Below, piece after piece: positions 22,705-33,718 of a stretch of 64,000 bases of DNA. Each line of letters starts with the position of its first letter. Position 1 is the stretch's first letter. Both the position numbers and the translations under genes were made by a program. Source of the stretch: Mytilus edulis (taxonomy: Eukaryota; Mollusca; Bivalvia; Mytilida; Mytilidae); assembly GCF_963676685.1 (NCBI RefSeq), contig NC_092346.1:32005133-32069132 (forward strand), in the 5' to 3' direction. The notes under the pieces were generated by a model. It made no database searches. It saw only the letters and a program-made list of their open reading frames with translations, and was not told where the DNA came from.

Positions 22705-23541
22705 TTAATAAAGTAACAACTAATAAAGTAAAAAAAAAAAGTAATGAAAAAAAATAAAAAAATATTCTGAATTTTTTATAACCACGAGCCTCCTTAACAA
22801 ATAATTAACTCATCAATCAACAAATCAATCAATCAATTGATCAATATGAACTTTCATTTCTACTTGTGATAACAGCTTAATGATTAATCCACTTATCAAT
22901 CAACAAATCATTCAATCAATTGATCAATATAAACTTTCATTTCTAACTTTGATAACTTGGTAACGATAAACCAACCAACCAATATTTAGAAAATATCTTC
23001 AGATCTTGTTGGATGTTGGAACATCCAAAAAAAATCAATCACCAACGGATCAACCAACCAAAAATTTATGTTAGTAAAGGGGGAGACGTCCATTGACAAT
23101 TATTTCGACAAATGATTTTATTTTTTGATAGGGTTAATAATAATAATTCTGGTATATTCACCTATCATTGAAGACTGTTTGTTGATGCATATATTTCTCT
23201 TGTTTATATCTCTTTTTTTTTTGTTTTTAAGTTGCTGTCTTATTGTCAATACACTATGTCCCCCTTTTATACATATTTGTCAGATATCAAACTAAAAATA
23301 ATTTCACTATCAATTAAGGTAATTTTTATTATGATCTTTGGCTTTAATTGGGATCCATGGTATGCTTGAAAAGTAATATTTTGAATAAAAAGGAAAATAA
23401 CTGTTATACAAGATATTGGTCTAATCAGTTCTGGTAAGTTCACTCGTAAGCTGTAAGTCCAGTTGTCATATGCATATGACATGAATATTGTTTGCCTTAT
23501 ACTATTTCACATATTTCTGTTCCTTAAAAAGTTTGAATGTT

Positions 23542-25230
23542 TTAGAACCTGTCAATGTTTATTTCATATAGCTTTACTTCTTTAGCTTGACTACCTACAA
23601 CCCTACTGCATCCTATATATAGTTGTCCAGTTGTGTTGAAGGCAAGAGAAAATGGACAGTTTATTCCTATGTCCTTGGTATTGAAATATGAAATCAAATG
23701 ACCATTGTTATTGAGGATGTGTAAGATTTCGGTATTCAGATCTGTCACAACAACATTGTCACTTGGTGTTGTCACAATGCGTCCTGGTTTGAATGGTTCA
23801 CTCTTATTGATAGTTGGATGACCTGTATACTGGTTTATTATATGTCCTTCTTGTCCTAAGATCACTACTTTACCACGGGAATTATCTGAAATCTTATCCA
23901 CTACATGTATATTTTCATTACATGTAGTGGTTATATACCTTGGAGTATTAAATAAAGGTTGATTATGTTCATCATGTTCATACACAGTATCTTTGTCTCC
24001 TTTCTTGTTCATAATGATCACAGCACTTCTTTTTAGTTTACCATTATAAGCTCCTACTATGAGTTTATTGTCACTGACAACATGGATAGCAATGGGAAGT
24101 AAAGGTGATACATCATAAACAGAATCAGTCAGTTCACCACTACTGCTGATTTGTTGTAATCTTGTTTTCCCATAAACACACAGAAGGAGTTGATTAGATG
24201 GAGTAACTGCCATTCCATATACTATAATGTTAAATTCAGACATCACCTTTAGGTTGGTTCCTTCAGGTTTTACTCTCTGTAACACTTTATAAGCACCTGA
24301 ACTTATCCAAATTGACTGATCAAGGCATGGACTTATACACGTTATTACTTCAAGTTCAGTCTGGTACTTATTATTGATGACTAGGGAGATGTTTATTTCT
24401 GCTGACAAGTTTCCATCATCTTGTAATGATCCAATGTTTGATTGGGTAAAATTCCCTGGAATAAATTTCTGTGAAGAACTAAAGCTAGGCCTGGTTCGTG
24501 GTTCTTGGGTTTCAGTGAATTTCTCCATCTTCTTAAACTCTTTGAAAAACTCTGAGGCATTGGAAATGTCAATACAGTCCTGGACTTCATTGATTTTGTC
24601 TTCCTTCTGGTTTGTGAATAATGATATAGCATTCAGATCAGATTTAACTGATAATAAAACAGTTTCGTGATTCTTTTCCAATTTATTTTCGAGTTCTTTA
24701 AAATATTGTTCTACTTGTTCTTTTACAGTTTTCTTGTGACTAAGAATATTTTGATTTTCTTTGTGATACTTAACATTTTCAGCTGCCACTAATTTATTGA
24801 GCTCATCTTTCTTTTCACTCATGTTAGAATGACTCTTCTGCATTTGATTTTGTCTTTTTTTCAACATGTTTACTTTCAAGTTGTATGCATCTCTTATTTC
24901 GATTAAATCATGTGTCTTATGAACTTTGGCAAAACATGTTGGACACACAAGAATGTCACATGTCTTACAGTAAAGACAAGACAATTGTCCAGCATGTTCA
25001 TCACACTTAATATTGGTAAAATCCAGTTCTTCAGTATGCAATCCAATCTCTTCTCTTTTGATGATCTTATGATCAAGTGCATTTTTAAATTTGGAATGAA
25101 CCTTGTCCTTGCAATGACTACACATCAGAATACTGCAATCCATGCATTTCCATTGTATAGATCTATCTGTTTCACATAATCCACATTTAACAGGTACTTG
25201 ACCACTACCATGTGGTTGAGGAAATGCCAT
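23542..25230 (-). CDS. TRIM-like B-box/coiled-coil/NHL protein, copy A (562 aa)
   Basis: Intronless 562-codon frame antisense in the GCN2 intron. Residues 16-54 form B-box 1 (C16, C19, C29, C32, C37, C40, H45, H54); residues 76-107 form B-box 2 (C76, H79, C85, C88, C91, C96, C99, H104, H107). Residues ~115-225 are a Lys/Glu/Gln-rich coiled coil. From ~300 to the end come about six NHL-like beta-propeller blades. There is no RING, so no direct evidence of ubiquitin-ligase activity; proteins of this build often act as cytosolic adaptors and are hugely expanded in bivalves. The ATG at 25230 is chosen because copy D starts at the same distance from the first B-box; the frame is open further upstream (to 25347) but begins with GTG. 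Whether it is expressed cannot be seen. Confidence 0.85.
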   Translation of the reverse strand: MAFPQPHGSGQVPVKCGLCETDRSIQWKCMDCSILMCSHCKDKVHSKFKNALDHKIIKREEIGLHTEELDFTNIKCDEHAGQLSCLYCKTCDILVCPTCFAKVHKTHDLIEIRDAYNLKVNMLKKRQNQMQKSHSNMSEKKDELNKLVAAENVKYHKENQNILSHKKTVKEQVEQYFKELENKLEKNHETVLLSVKSDLNAISLFTNQKEDKINEVQDCIDISNASEFFKEFKKMEKFTETQEPRTRPSFSSSQKFIPGNFTQSNIGSLQDDGNLSAEINISLVINNKYQTELEVITCISPCLDQSIWISSGAYKVLQRVKPEGTNLKVMSEFNIIVYGMAVTPSNQLLLCVYGKTRLQQISSSGELTDSVYDVSPLLPIAIHVVSDNKLIVGAYNGKLKRSAVIIMNKKGDKDTVYEHDEHNQPLFNTPRYITTTCNENIHVVDKISDNSRGKVVILGQEGHIINQYTGHPTINKSEPFKPGRIVTTPSDNVVVTDLNTEILHILNNNGHLISYFNTKDIGINCPFSLAFNTTGQLYIGCSRVVGSQAKEVKLYEINIDRF

Positions 25231-25484
25231 ATTAAGTTTATCACAAGTTGTATGATATAGAAAAAAATATTCAGTTAAACTAATTTCTTGGTGTAATGTA
25301 AATGTGTCATATGATTGTACCATAGTATCTATTTTTTGATAATGCACAAGATAGGTAGTTATGTATATTCAGTGATATCATATTTAAAATTGAGGATACT
25401 GATAAATATATGATAAACTTTAGTATAAGTTTTTCATAAAGTAAAAAACTAATGAAAACTATGTTAAAGCAAATTTGAAAATGT

Positions 25485-25760
25485 TTATACAGGTCCAGAG
25501 ATTTTGTTGTGAATAGATTGAATCAGAACAGTGTTAGAGATCCCCATTTTATGTAAATTAATGCCAGCTTCAGCAGTTTCATATGAGAACACAAAATCTA
25601 AACAAGTTATTCCGACCTTTATCAATTTGCTGCATATTATTCCCAAGTTACTGCTAATAGATATTAGAAGATGTGGTATGATTGCCAATTAGACAACACT
25701 CCATCCAAGTCACAATGTGTAAACAAACATTATAAGTTAAAGTAAGGTCTCAATTACATG
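25485..25760. repeat. Conserved segment upstream of B-box genes, with retroelement tail
   Basis: The sequence from GGTCCAGAGATTTTGTTGTG to AAGATGTGGTATGATTGCCA is nearly identical at 25490, 35612 and 45562. It keeps a 67-codon minus frame, but three young copies are not independent evidence for coding. It merges into the retroelement-tail repeat (to ~26100, 36200, 46070). Confidence 0.5.
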
Positions 25761-25850
25761 TCCCTATTCAAATGCATTGATCGTCAAAAAAAAAGGGGGG
25801 TACCAACCCCCGGAAACCCCCCCCCCCCCCTTCTGGATCCGCGCCTGGGT
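25760..25850. mobile_element. GGCGGATCCAG MITE remnant, unit A
   Basis: Poly-G and poly-C arms end CTGGATCCGCGCCTGG, the right end of the MITE found complete at 60709. In unit C (45826-45975) it is longer and begins GGGGCGGATCCAGCC. It interrupts the retroelement tail at GGTCTCA / TCTTCGACAC. Confidence 0.65.
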
Positions 25851-26219
25851 CTTCGACACAAAGCTATGGCTCTAATCGAACAGCAAGCTATAAAAGCCCC
25901 CAAAATGACCAGTTTAAACAATTTAAACAGGAAAACCAACACTCTAATCTATATAAAAACAAGATACAAGAAACACTTAAAATCCAGCCCAACAAACGAC
26001 AACCACTGATTAACAGATTTTTGACTTTGAACAGGTGGAAATAAATGCAACAGGTTTTAACATTTCAACAGGCACCAAACTTTAACCTAACTTGAAATAG
26101 TACTGTAAAAATGAGTAATTGTTAGAGACTTGTAAAATAATTTCTTACGATCTTTGAGATTTAATCATAGGAAATGACATTATATAAAACTAAAGTAATG
26201 CACTTCTCTTTTAATACTA

Positions 26220-27455
26220 CCGCAAATATTAAAAAAATTTTGGTCTTATATTGGTATCATGTCGTCGTCAGCGTCGATTGAAGACGGATGGTTTCCAGAT
26301 AATAACTTAGTATAAGTAAATAGGAATCGATAAAATTTTAACACAAGGTTTATAACCACTTAAGGAAGGTTGGGATTGACTTTGGGGGTTTTGGTGTCAA
26401 CAGTTTCGGAACAAGGGGCCCAAAAAGGGTTCAAAATAAGTATTTTTCTAGTTTCCAGACAATAACTTGTGTGTAAGTGTATTGATCTTTCTGAAATTGT
26501 ACCACAAGGTTCCATTCCCAAAATGGAAGGTTGGGATTGATTTTGGGGGTATGGTCCAAACTGGTTTAGGAATTAGGGGCCAAACAAGGACCAAAAACAA
26601 TACTTCTCTTATACTTTGTATGAATTGCTTATTTCTTGACCAATTTCAATGGGGTTTTATTCTTGAATTCTTGGGGTTCTTAAATATACTGAATCTAACA
26701 GTGTATTAAGTTTTTGGAATTTGGTCCCCATTTTTTGATTGGTTTACATTAGGTCATTTGTTTGATTTCATCAAAAATTGAGTTATTGAGGTTCTTTGAT
26801 ATGCCAAATCTAACGCTGTATTTAGATTTTTAATTTTGGGGCCTGTTTTCAAATTGGTCTACATTATGGTCCAAAGGGTCCAAAATAAAACTAAGTTTGA
26901 TTTTAACAAAAATTGAATTCTTGGGGTTCATTGATATGCTGAATCCAAACATGTATTTAGATTTTTTATTATGGGCCCAGTTTTCAAGTTGGTCCAAATT
27001 GGGTCCAAAATTTAACTTTGTTTGATTTCAACAAAAATTGAATGTATGGGGTTCTCTGTCTTTGATATGCTTAATCTAACCATGTATTTTGATTTTTGAT
27101 TTTTTGGCCCTGTTACCAAATTAGTCCAAATTAAAGTCAAAAGGGTCCAAAATTAAACTTTGTTTGATTTCATCAAACGTTGAATTCTTGGGATTCTTCG
27201 AAATGCTGAATCAAGCCATGGCCATGTATTTAGATTTTGGATATTAGACCATAATAGGTAAATTAAATTTGTTAAATTTATAAGACCACATTCATTCTGT
27301 GTCAGAAACCTATGCTGTGTCAACTATTTAATCACAATCCAAATCCAGAGCTGTATCAAGCTTGAATGTTGTGTCCATACTTGCCCCAACTGTTCAGGGT
27401 TCAACCTCTGCGGTCATATAAAGCTGCGACCTGCAGAGTATCTGGTTTTCTCCCT
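26220..27455. repeat. Tandem-repeat element (ACCGCAAAT ... CTGCGGTCATATAAAG), unit A
   Basis: Built from ~120-bp degenerate units with GGTTGGGATTGA, AATTGAATTCTTGGGGTTC and TGGTCCAAATT motifs, ending TTCAACCTCTGCGGTCATA. The unit B copy is ~36315-37520. Not coding. Confidence 0.65.
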
Positions 27456-29117
27456 TTGAACTGTTAAACACTACTGATATTGACATGTGTGAAAAACAGT
27501 GATTTTATATGAGCTGAGTGACTAGAGCTTTCTGCAGTTGGTGCATCAGTTAATTTGTCATGACCTGCAATCTAATACTCAGGATATTTGTATATTCTCT
27601 AACAACTCAAAATTATCTGATCACTAATTTCAAAATTGCTCAATATAACATGACCTATCATGGGCTACTGTAGGCCATAGTATAGATATCATTCTAATCA
27701 AATCATGTTTCATTGAAACATTTTTCTTGTGATTTTAGCAACATTAAGGATGAGATCCCCTATATTTTGTTTTAAGCTCACCTGGCCCAAAGGGCCAAGT
27801 GAGCTTTTCTCATCACTTGGCGTCCGTCGTCCTTCGTCTGTTAACTTTTAGAAAATCTTCTCCACTGAAACTACTGGGCCAAATGAAACCAAACTTGGCC
27901 TAAATCATCCTTATGGTATTTAGCTTAAAAAAATGTATCTGATGACCCCTGCCAATCAACCAAGATGACCACCATGGCTAAAAATAGAACATAGGGGTAA
28001 AATGCAGTTTTTGGCTTATAGCATTTATAGCAAATCAAACATGGGGTAAAAATGTTCCTCAGATCAAGATATATCTGCCCTGAAATTTTCAGACACATCA
28101 GACAACCGGTTGTTGGGTTGCTGCTCCTAAATTGGTAATTTTAAGGAAATTGTAGTTTTTAAATTATTATCTTGAATATTTAAAAATAAAGGGATAAACT
28201 GTAAATAGCAAAATTGTTCAGCAAAGTAAGATCTACAAATATGTCACTATGACCGAAATGGTCAATTGACCCCTTTAGAGTCAAGTTTTCACACCTTTTC
28301 TGAATTTTTTGTAAGTTCTTACAAAAATCTACTCCTCTAAAAATACTGGGCTAAATTAAACCAAACTTGGCTAAAATCATTCTTAGGGTATCTAGTTTTT
28401 AAAATGTATCCGATGACCCTGCCCATTAACCAAGATGGTTGCCATGGAAAAACATATAGTACATACATGTAAAATGCAGTTTTTATACGACCGCAAAAAT
28501 TTTAATTTTTTGGTTGTATATTGCTATCACGTTGGCGTCGTCGTCGTCGTCGTCAAAATACTTTTAGTTTTCGCACTTTAACTTTATAGTAAAAGTGAAT
28601 AGAAATCAATGAAATTTTAACACAAGGTTTATGACCACAAAAGGAAGGTTGGGATTGATTTTGGGAGTTTTGGTCCCAACATTTTAGGAATTAGGGGCCG
28701 AAAAGAGCCCAAATAAGCATTTTCTTGGTTTTCGCACTATAACTTTAGTTTAAGTGAATAGAAATCTATGAAATCTTGACACAAGGTTTATGACCACAAA
28801 AGGACGGTTGGGATTGATTTTGGGAGTTTTGGTTCCAACAGTTTAGGAATTAAGGGCCAAAAAAGGGCCCAAATAAGCATTATTCTTGGTTTTCGCACAA
28901 TAACTTTAGTATAAGTGAATAGAAATCAATGAAATTTTAACACAAGGTTTATGACCACAAAAGGAAGGTTGGGATTGATTTTTGGAGTTGAGGTCACAAC
29001 AGTTTATGAATTAGGGGCCAAAAAGGGGCCCAAATAAGCATTATTCTTGTTTTTTGCACCATAACTTTAGTATAAGTAAATAGATAGTTATCAAAGGTAC
29101 CAGGATTATAATTTAGT

Positions 29118-29161
29118 ACGCCAGACGCGCGTTTCGTCTACATAAGATTCATCAGTGACGC
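29118..29161 (-). ncRNA. Hammerhead ribozyme with one stem II change
   Basis: Identical to 11200-11243 except that the first base after CUGAUGA is A instead of G, breaking the conserved 10.1-11.1 pair. Activity probably reduced. Confidence 0.78.
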
Positions 29162-29472
29162 TCATATCAAAATATTTATAAAGCCAAACAAGTACAAAGT
29201 TGAAGAGCATTGAGGATCCAAAATTCCAAAAAGTTGTGCCAAATACGGCTAAGGTAATCTATGTCTGGAAATAAGAAAATCCTTAGTTTTTCGAAAAATT
29301 CAAACTTTTGTAAACAGGAAATTTATAAAATGACCACATTATTGATATTCATGTCAACACCGAAGTGTTGACTACTGGGCTGGTGATACCCTCGGGGACG
29401 AAACGTCCACCAGCAGTGGCATCGACCCAGTGGTGTAAATAGTTATCAAAGGTACCAGGATTATAATTTAGT

Positions 29473-29516
29473 ACGCCAGACGCGCGTTTCGTCTACATAA
29501 GACTCATCAGTGACGC
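29473..29516 (-). ncRNA. Type I hammerhead ribozyme, complete core
   Basis: Minus strand: GCGUCA, CUGAUGA, stem II GUCU-UAUGU-AGAC, GAAA, ACGCGCGU, GUC cleavage triplet, UGGCGU. It matches the copy at 11200-11243 exactly. Confidence 0.88.
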
Positions 29517-30424
29517 TCATATCAAAATATTTATAAAGCCAAACAAGTACAAAGTTGAAGAGCATTGAGGATCCAAAATTCCAAAAAGTTGTGCCAAATA
29601 CGGCTAAGGTAATCTATGTCTGGAAATAAGAAAATCCTTAGTTTTTCGAAAAATTCAAACTTTTGTAAACAGGAAATTTATAAAATGACCACATTATTGA
29701 TATTCATGTCAACACCGAAGTGTTGACTACTGGGCTGGTGATACCCTCGGGGACGAAACGTCCACCAGCAGTGGCATCGACCCAGTGGTGTAAATAGTTA
29801 TCTATGAAATTTAAACACAAGGTTTATGACCATAAAAGGAAGCTTGGGTTTGATTTTGGGAGTTTTGGTCCCAACAGTTTAGGAATAAGGGGCCCAAAGG
29901 GTCCAAAATTGAACTTTGTGTGATTTCATCAAAAATTGAATAATTGGGGTTCTTTGATATGCCAAATCTAACTATGTATGTAGATTCTTAATTTTTGGTC
30001 CCGTTTTCAAATTGGTCTACATTAAGGTCCAAAGGGTCCAAAATTAAACTTTGTTTGATTTTAACAAAAATTGAATCCTTGGGGTTCTTTGATATGCTGA
30101 ATTTAAGAATGTACTTAGATTTTTAATTATTGGCCTAGTTTTCAAGTTGGTCCAAATGGGGGTCCAAAATTAAACTTTGTTTGATTTTATCAAAAATTGA
30201 ATAAATGGGTTCTTTATATGCCAAATCTAACTGTGTATGTAGATTCTTAATTTTGGTCAAGTTTTCAAATTGGTCTACATTAAGGTCCAAAGGGTCCAAA
30301 ATTAAACTGAGTTTCATTTTAACAAAAATTAAATTCTTGGGCTTATTTGATATGCTTTATCTAAATATGTACTTTGATTTTTGATTATGGGCCCAGTTTT
30401 CAAGTTGGTCCAATTCAGGATTCC

Positions 30425-30550
30425 ATATTAAGTATTGTGCAATAGCAAGAAATTTTCAATTGCACAGTATTGCACAAAAGCAAGAAATTTTCAATTGCAC
30501 AGTTTTGCACAATAGCAAGAAATATCTAATTGCACAAAATTAATTTTCAA
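30425..30550. repeat. Short GCAATAGCAAGAAATTT tandem repeat
   Basis: Three to four ~38-nt units alternating TTGCACAATAGCAAGAAAT and TTTCAATTGCACAGT. A shorter version is at ~39815-39905 in unit B. The copy number differs between the two units. Confidence 0.6.
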
Positions 30551-30559
30551 TTGGAGTTA

Positions 30560-30890
30560 TCTTTCTTTGTATAGAATAGTAGTTGATAATATATGTTGGA
30601 AATTTACCAGACATGACTATGATGTCATTTTCTATTTTTATTTGCCAATAACTTTATGTAAATAACTTCATTGGAAATTTGCCAATATAAAATGTTGCTG
30701 ATGAAGCTTTTTTTCCTTATCTTATCTAAAATGTTTTTAGATAATGTATGTTGGACATTTGCCAGACATGACTATGATGTCATTTTCTATTTTTATTTGC
30801 CAATAACTTTATGTAAATAACTTCATTGGAAATTTGCCAATATAAAATGTTGCTGATGAAGTTTTTTTTTCCTTATCTTCTCTAAAATAT
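30560..30890. repeat. ~155-bp tandem duplication, unit A
   Basis: GATAATATATGTTGGAAATT and CCAGACATGACTATGATGTC occur twice, ~150 nt apart; unit B (39940-40090) has a single copy. Confidence 0.65.
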
Positions 30891-31858
30891 TTTTAGCTTA
30901 AAAGTTGTGTCTATACTTGTTCTCATTTCAGATTTCATAAATAAAAAGAAAATTTCTTCAAACATTTTTTTGACAGGATTAATATTCAACAGCATAGTGA
31001 ATTGCTCAAAGGCAAAACAAATTTTAAGTTCATTAGACCACATTCTTTCTGTGTCAGAAACCTATGCTGTGTCAACTATTTAATTTTAGATTTAAATAAG
31101 TTTGAAGAAGAAATCTTTAATTGATTTGTAAAATCTTGACATTTGTTTTGTGTAAAAAACCCATATAATGTCAAAAATTTGATCACAATCCAAATTCAGA
31201 GCTGTATCACGCTTAAATGTTTTGTCCATACCTGTCCCAACTGTTCAGAGATCGACCTCTGCGGTCGTATAAACTTTTTTAACATTTTTTTTTACAATTT
31301 TTGTTATCTTTTACAAAGTTCTTCTCCTGAAACTACTAAGACAAATTTATCCAAACTTTGCCAAGTCAAAGAAACTAAACACTAAAAGATCAGATATACA
31401 AGATCAACAAAATACAGATTTTTTGTCATGGTCTATTCTCTTCTACAGTGTTGGAGAGTGTCCTTTGTTTGATATGCCCATATACCAAGGTGAGCGACAC
31501 AGACTCTTGAGAGTCTCTAGTTATATTTATTATTGTGTAGCTTTACTGTAGCAACTCATAGGCATAAACTGACATTTTCTCTTTTTCATATAAGTATGTT
31601 TGTCTGACATCTATCATTTGAACAGAACTTGAAGACTCTAAGCATTTTGTGATTTATTATGGATAAATGATATGCTGGTAGTCACTTTCATGCTTCCACA
31701 CTTGTTGATTACTCTATTATACAGTAAATATTGAATGTAATGTGTTTATTTATCACTGTAAATCTTTGTCTATTAACCTTTATCTCCGGTTTTCAGTCTC
31801 AGTGGATGAGTGGTCTAAGTAGTTCATCTACACTAGCAAGTCAACATTCAGGTTGTGA

Positions 31859-31961
31859 ATAACCTCATCATAGATACCAGGATTGAAATTTTATATAAAC
31901 GCCAGACGCGTGTTTTGTCTTCAAAAGACTTATCAGTGACGCTCGAATAAAAAAATCTTGA
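31859..31961 (-). mobile_element. Short hammerhead-relic insertion, unit B
   Basis: About 103 nt inserted after GGTTGTGA; unit A has the empty site at ~20617 (GAGGTTGTGAGTTTCAACTC). The relic hammerhead is at 31899-31942 (minus): CUGAUGA has become CUGAUAA and GAAA has become AAAA, so it is inactive. Confidence 0.7.
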
Positions 31962-33718
31962 GTTTCAACTCAATTTGGCAAGGTGCTTTTGACTCAGATT
32001 TCAATTGACTAGAATGGAGTTTGCCTGCTTTAGGTTGGTGGGTCTCTGTTGTTACTCGTGTTTTCTTCACCAATAAAACTAATCACTGTAGTATAGCCAA
32101 TTGTCAGAAAAGTGGTTTTAGACACCAACAAGCAATCAATTAAATAACCAGTAATTGGTCGTTAGGATGGTGGGGCTCTATTGGTACTCCTACTTTCTCC
32201 ACCAAGAAACTGGACACTAAACAGAGCAAAAGGTGAAAGTTGTGTTAAACCCCAACAATCAATCAATCAAACAACCAGTAATTTGACAGATTTTTGGTTG
32301 GTCTCTGTTTGTGCTTTTTCACCAATAAAACTGATCACATAATATAGCCAAGTGTGAAGGTGGTGTTCAACGCCAACAATTAATCAATCAAGCAACCAGT
32401 AATTGGGCATATTTTTCAGGGATATCTGTTGATACTCCTGCTTCCTCCACAAATAAAATCAATCAATTGATCAATATGAACTTTCATTTCTACCTGTGAT
32501 GACAGCTGCTTAAGGGGGCTCGCAGGTATAAACCAATTTTTTTTTCTAATACAGGATTTCCCTATATTTTTCTATAAATGAACTTCATCTTATACTTAAT
32601 AGAAATATAGAATAAAAACATGGGGTCACCGTTCATTTAATCTTACAATCTGCCTTCGAGAGAAGCATACATTTTTGTAAAATTGCTTTTTTTCTGTTGA
32701 ACTAATAGGAGAAATAAAGATAATATCGAAATAAAAAAGAACCTAATTACAGAAATCACCCAGTTTAAGTACAGCTTATTTAAAAAAAAATAATAAAAAA
32801 ATATAGGTCACCTATGAGTTAAAAAAGATATTTCAATTTAATGCAAAAAAAGACATTTTTGCACCTAAGGGAGATAATTTGGAGCTTTTTCGACAACTAA
32901 AAAAAAAAATTGTAATGAAAACAAGAAAAATAAAAAAATTCTGAAATATTTATAACCACAAGCCTCCTTAACGAATAATTAACTCATCAATCAACAAATT
33001 AATCAATCAATTGATCAATATGAACTTCATTTCTACCTGTGGTAACTGCTTATCGATTAATCCACTTATCAATCAACAAATCAATCAATCAATTGATCAA
33101 TATAAACTTTCATTTCTAACTTTGATAACTGGGTAACTTAAAACCAACCAACCAATATTTAGAAAATATCTTCAGATCTTGTTGGATGTTGGAACAACCA
33201 ACAAAAATCAATCACCAACGAATCAACCAACCAAAAATATATGTTAGTAAAGGGGGAGACGTCCATTGACAATTATTTCGACAATTGATTTTATTTTTTG
33301 ATAGGGTTAATAATAATAATTCTGGTATATTCACTTATCATTGAAGACTGTTTGTTGATGCATATATTTCTCTTGTTTAGATCTCTTTTTTTTAAGTTGC
33401 CGTCTTATTGTCAACACACTATTTCTCCTTTCATACATATTTGTCACTATCAATTAAGGTAATTTTTATTATGATCTTTGGCTTTAGTTGGGATCCATGG
33501 TATGCTTGAAAAGTAATTTTTTGATTAAAAAGGAAAAGATATAGTGCTATGATGCAAAAGACTTTCTTGACTGATATAGTTTAACACAAGATATTGGTCT
33601 AATCAGTTCTTGTAAGTTCATTTGTAAGCTGTTATTCCTGTTGTCATATGCATATGACATGAATATTGTTTGCCTTATACTATTTCACATATTTCTTTTT
33701 CATAAAAGTTTCAATGTT

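Larger units (their letters stand above)
29084..29803 (-). mobile_element. Retrozyme-like tandem dimer, unit A only
   Basis: Two ~355-nt head-to-tail copies, each with a hammerhead motif and the GGACGAAACGTCC hairpin region. The paralogous position in unit B (39167-39182, GTAAATAGAAATCTATG) is empty, so the dimer is a discrete insertion. Dimeric genomic copies fit reverse transcription of a circular or multimeric RNA, the proposed retrozyme mechanism. Confidence 0.85.
27776..31515. mobile_element. 3.7 kb composite repeat insertion, unit A
   Basis: Starts AAGCTCACCTGGCCCAAAGG and ends GAGAGTCTCTAGTT. It contains a nested ACGACCGCAAAA...TGCGGTCGTATAA element (~28480-31275) made of ~130-bp tandem units. 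The flanks (TATATTTTGT / TATTATTGTGTAGC) are contiguous at ~18640-18665, which looks like an unoccupied site. The unit B copy is ~37870-41025. Confidence 0.65.
20548..31793. repeat. Segmental unit A
   Basis: First of three ~10 kb direct units in the GCN2 intron. Order: SINE-derived TTTTCAGTCTCAGTGGATGAG start, (AATC)-tail repeats, B-box gene (minus), retroelement tail plus MITE, two large tandem-repeat elements, ending TTATCTCCGG. Specific to A: the 126-bp array, the TTAA MITE at 22021 and the hammerhead dimer at 29084. Confidence 0.85.

Noticed and set aside
25231-25347. Longer 601-residue start for B-box copies A and C
   Set aside because: The upstream frame begins with GTG and the extension is absent from copy D, whose ATG lies exactly where the internal ATG of A and C lies.
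25485-25688. 67-codon minus frame conserved in three units
   Set aside because: Units A-C are too similar for conservation to mean coding; no homologue recognised and it runs into a repeat.
30425-30550. CRISPR-like short repeats
   Set aside because: Only three to four degenerate units with similar, not unique, spacers, in an animal intron; an ordinary minisatellite.
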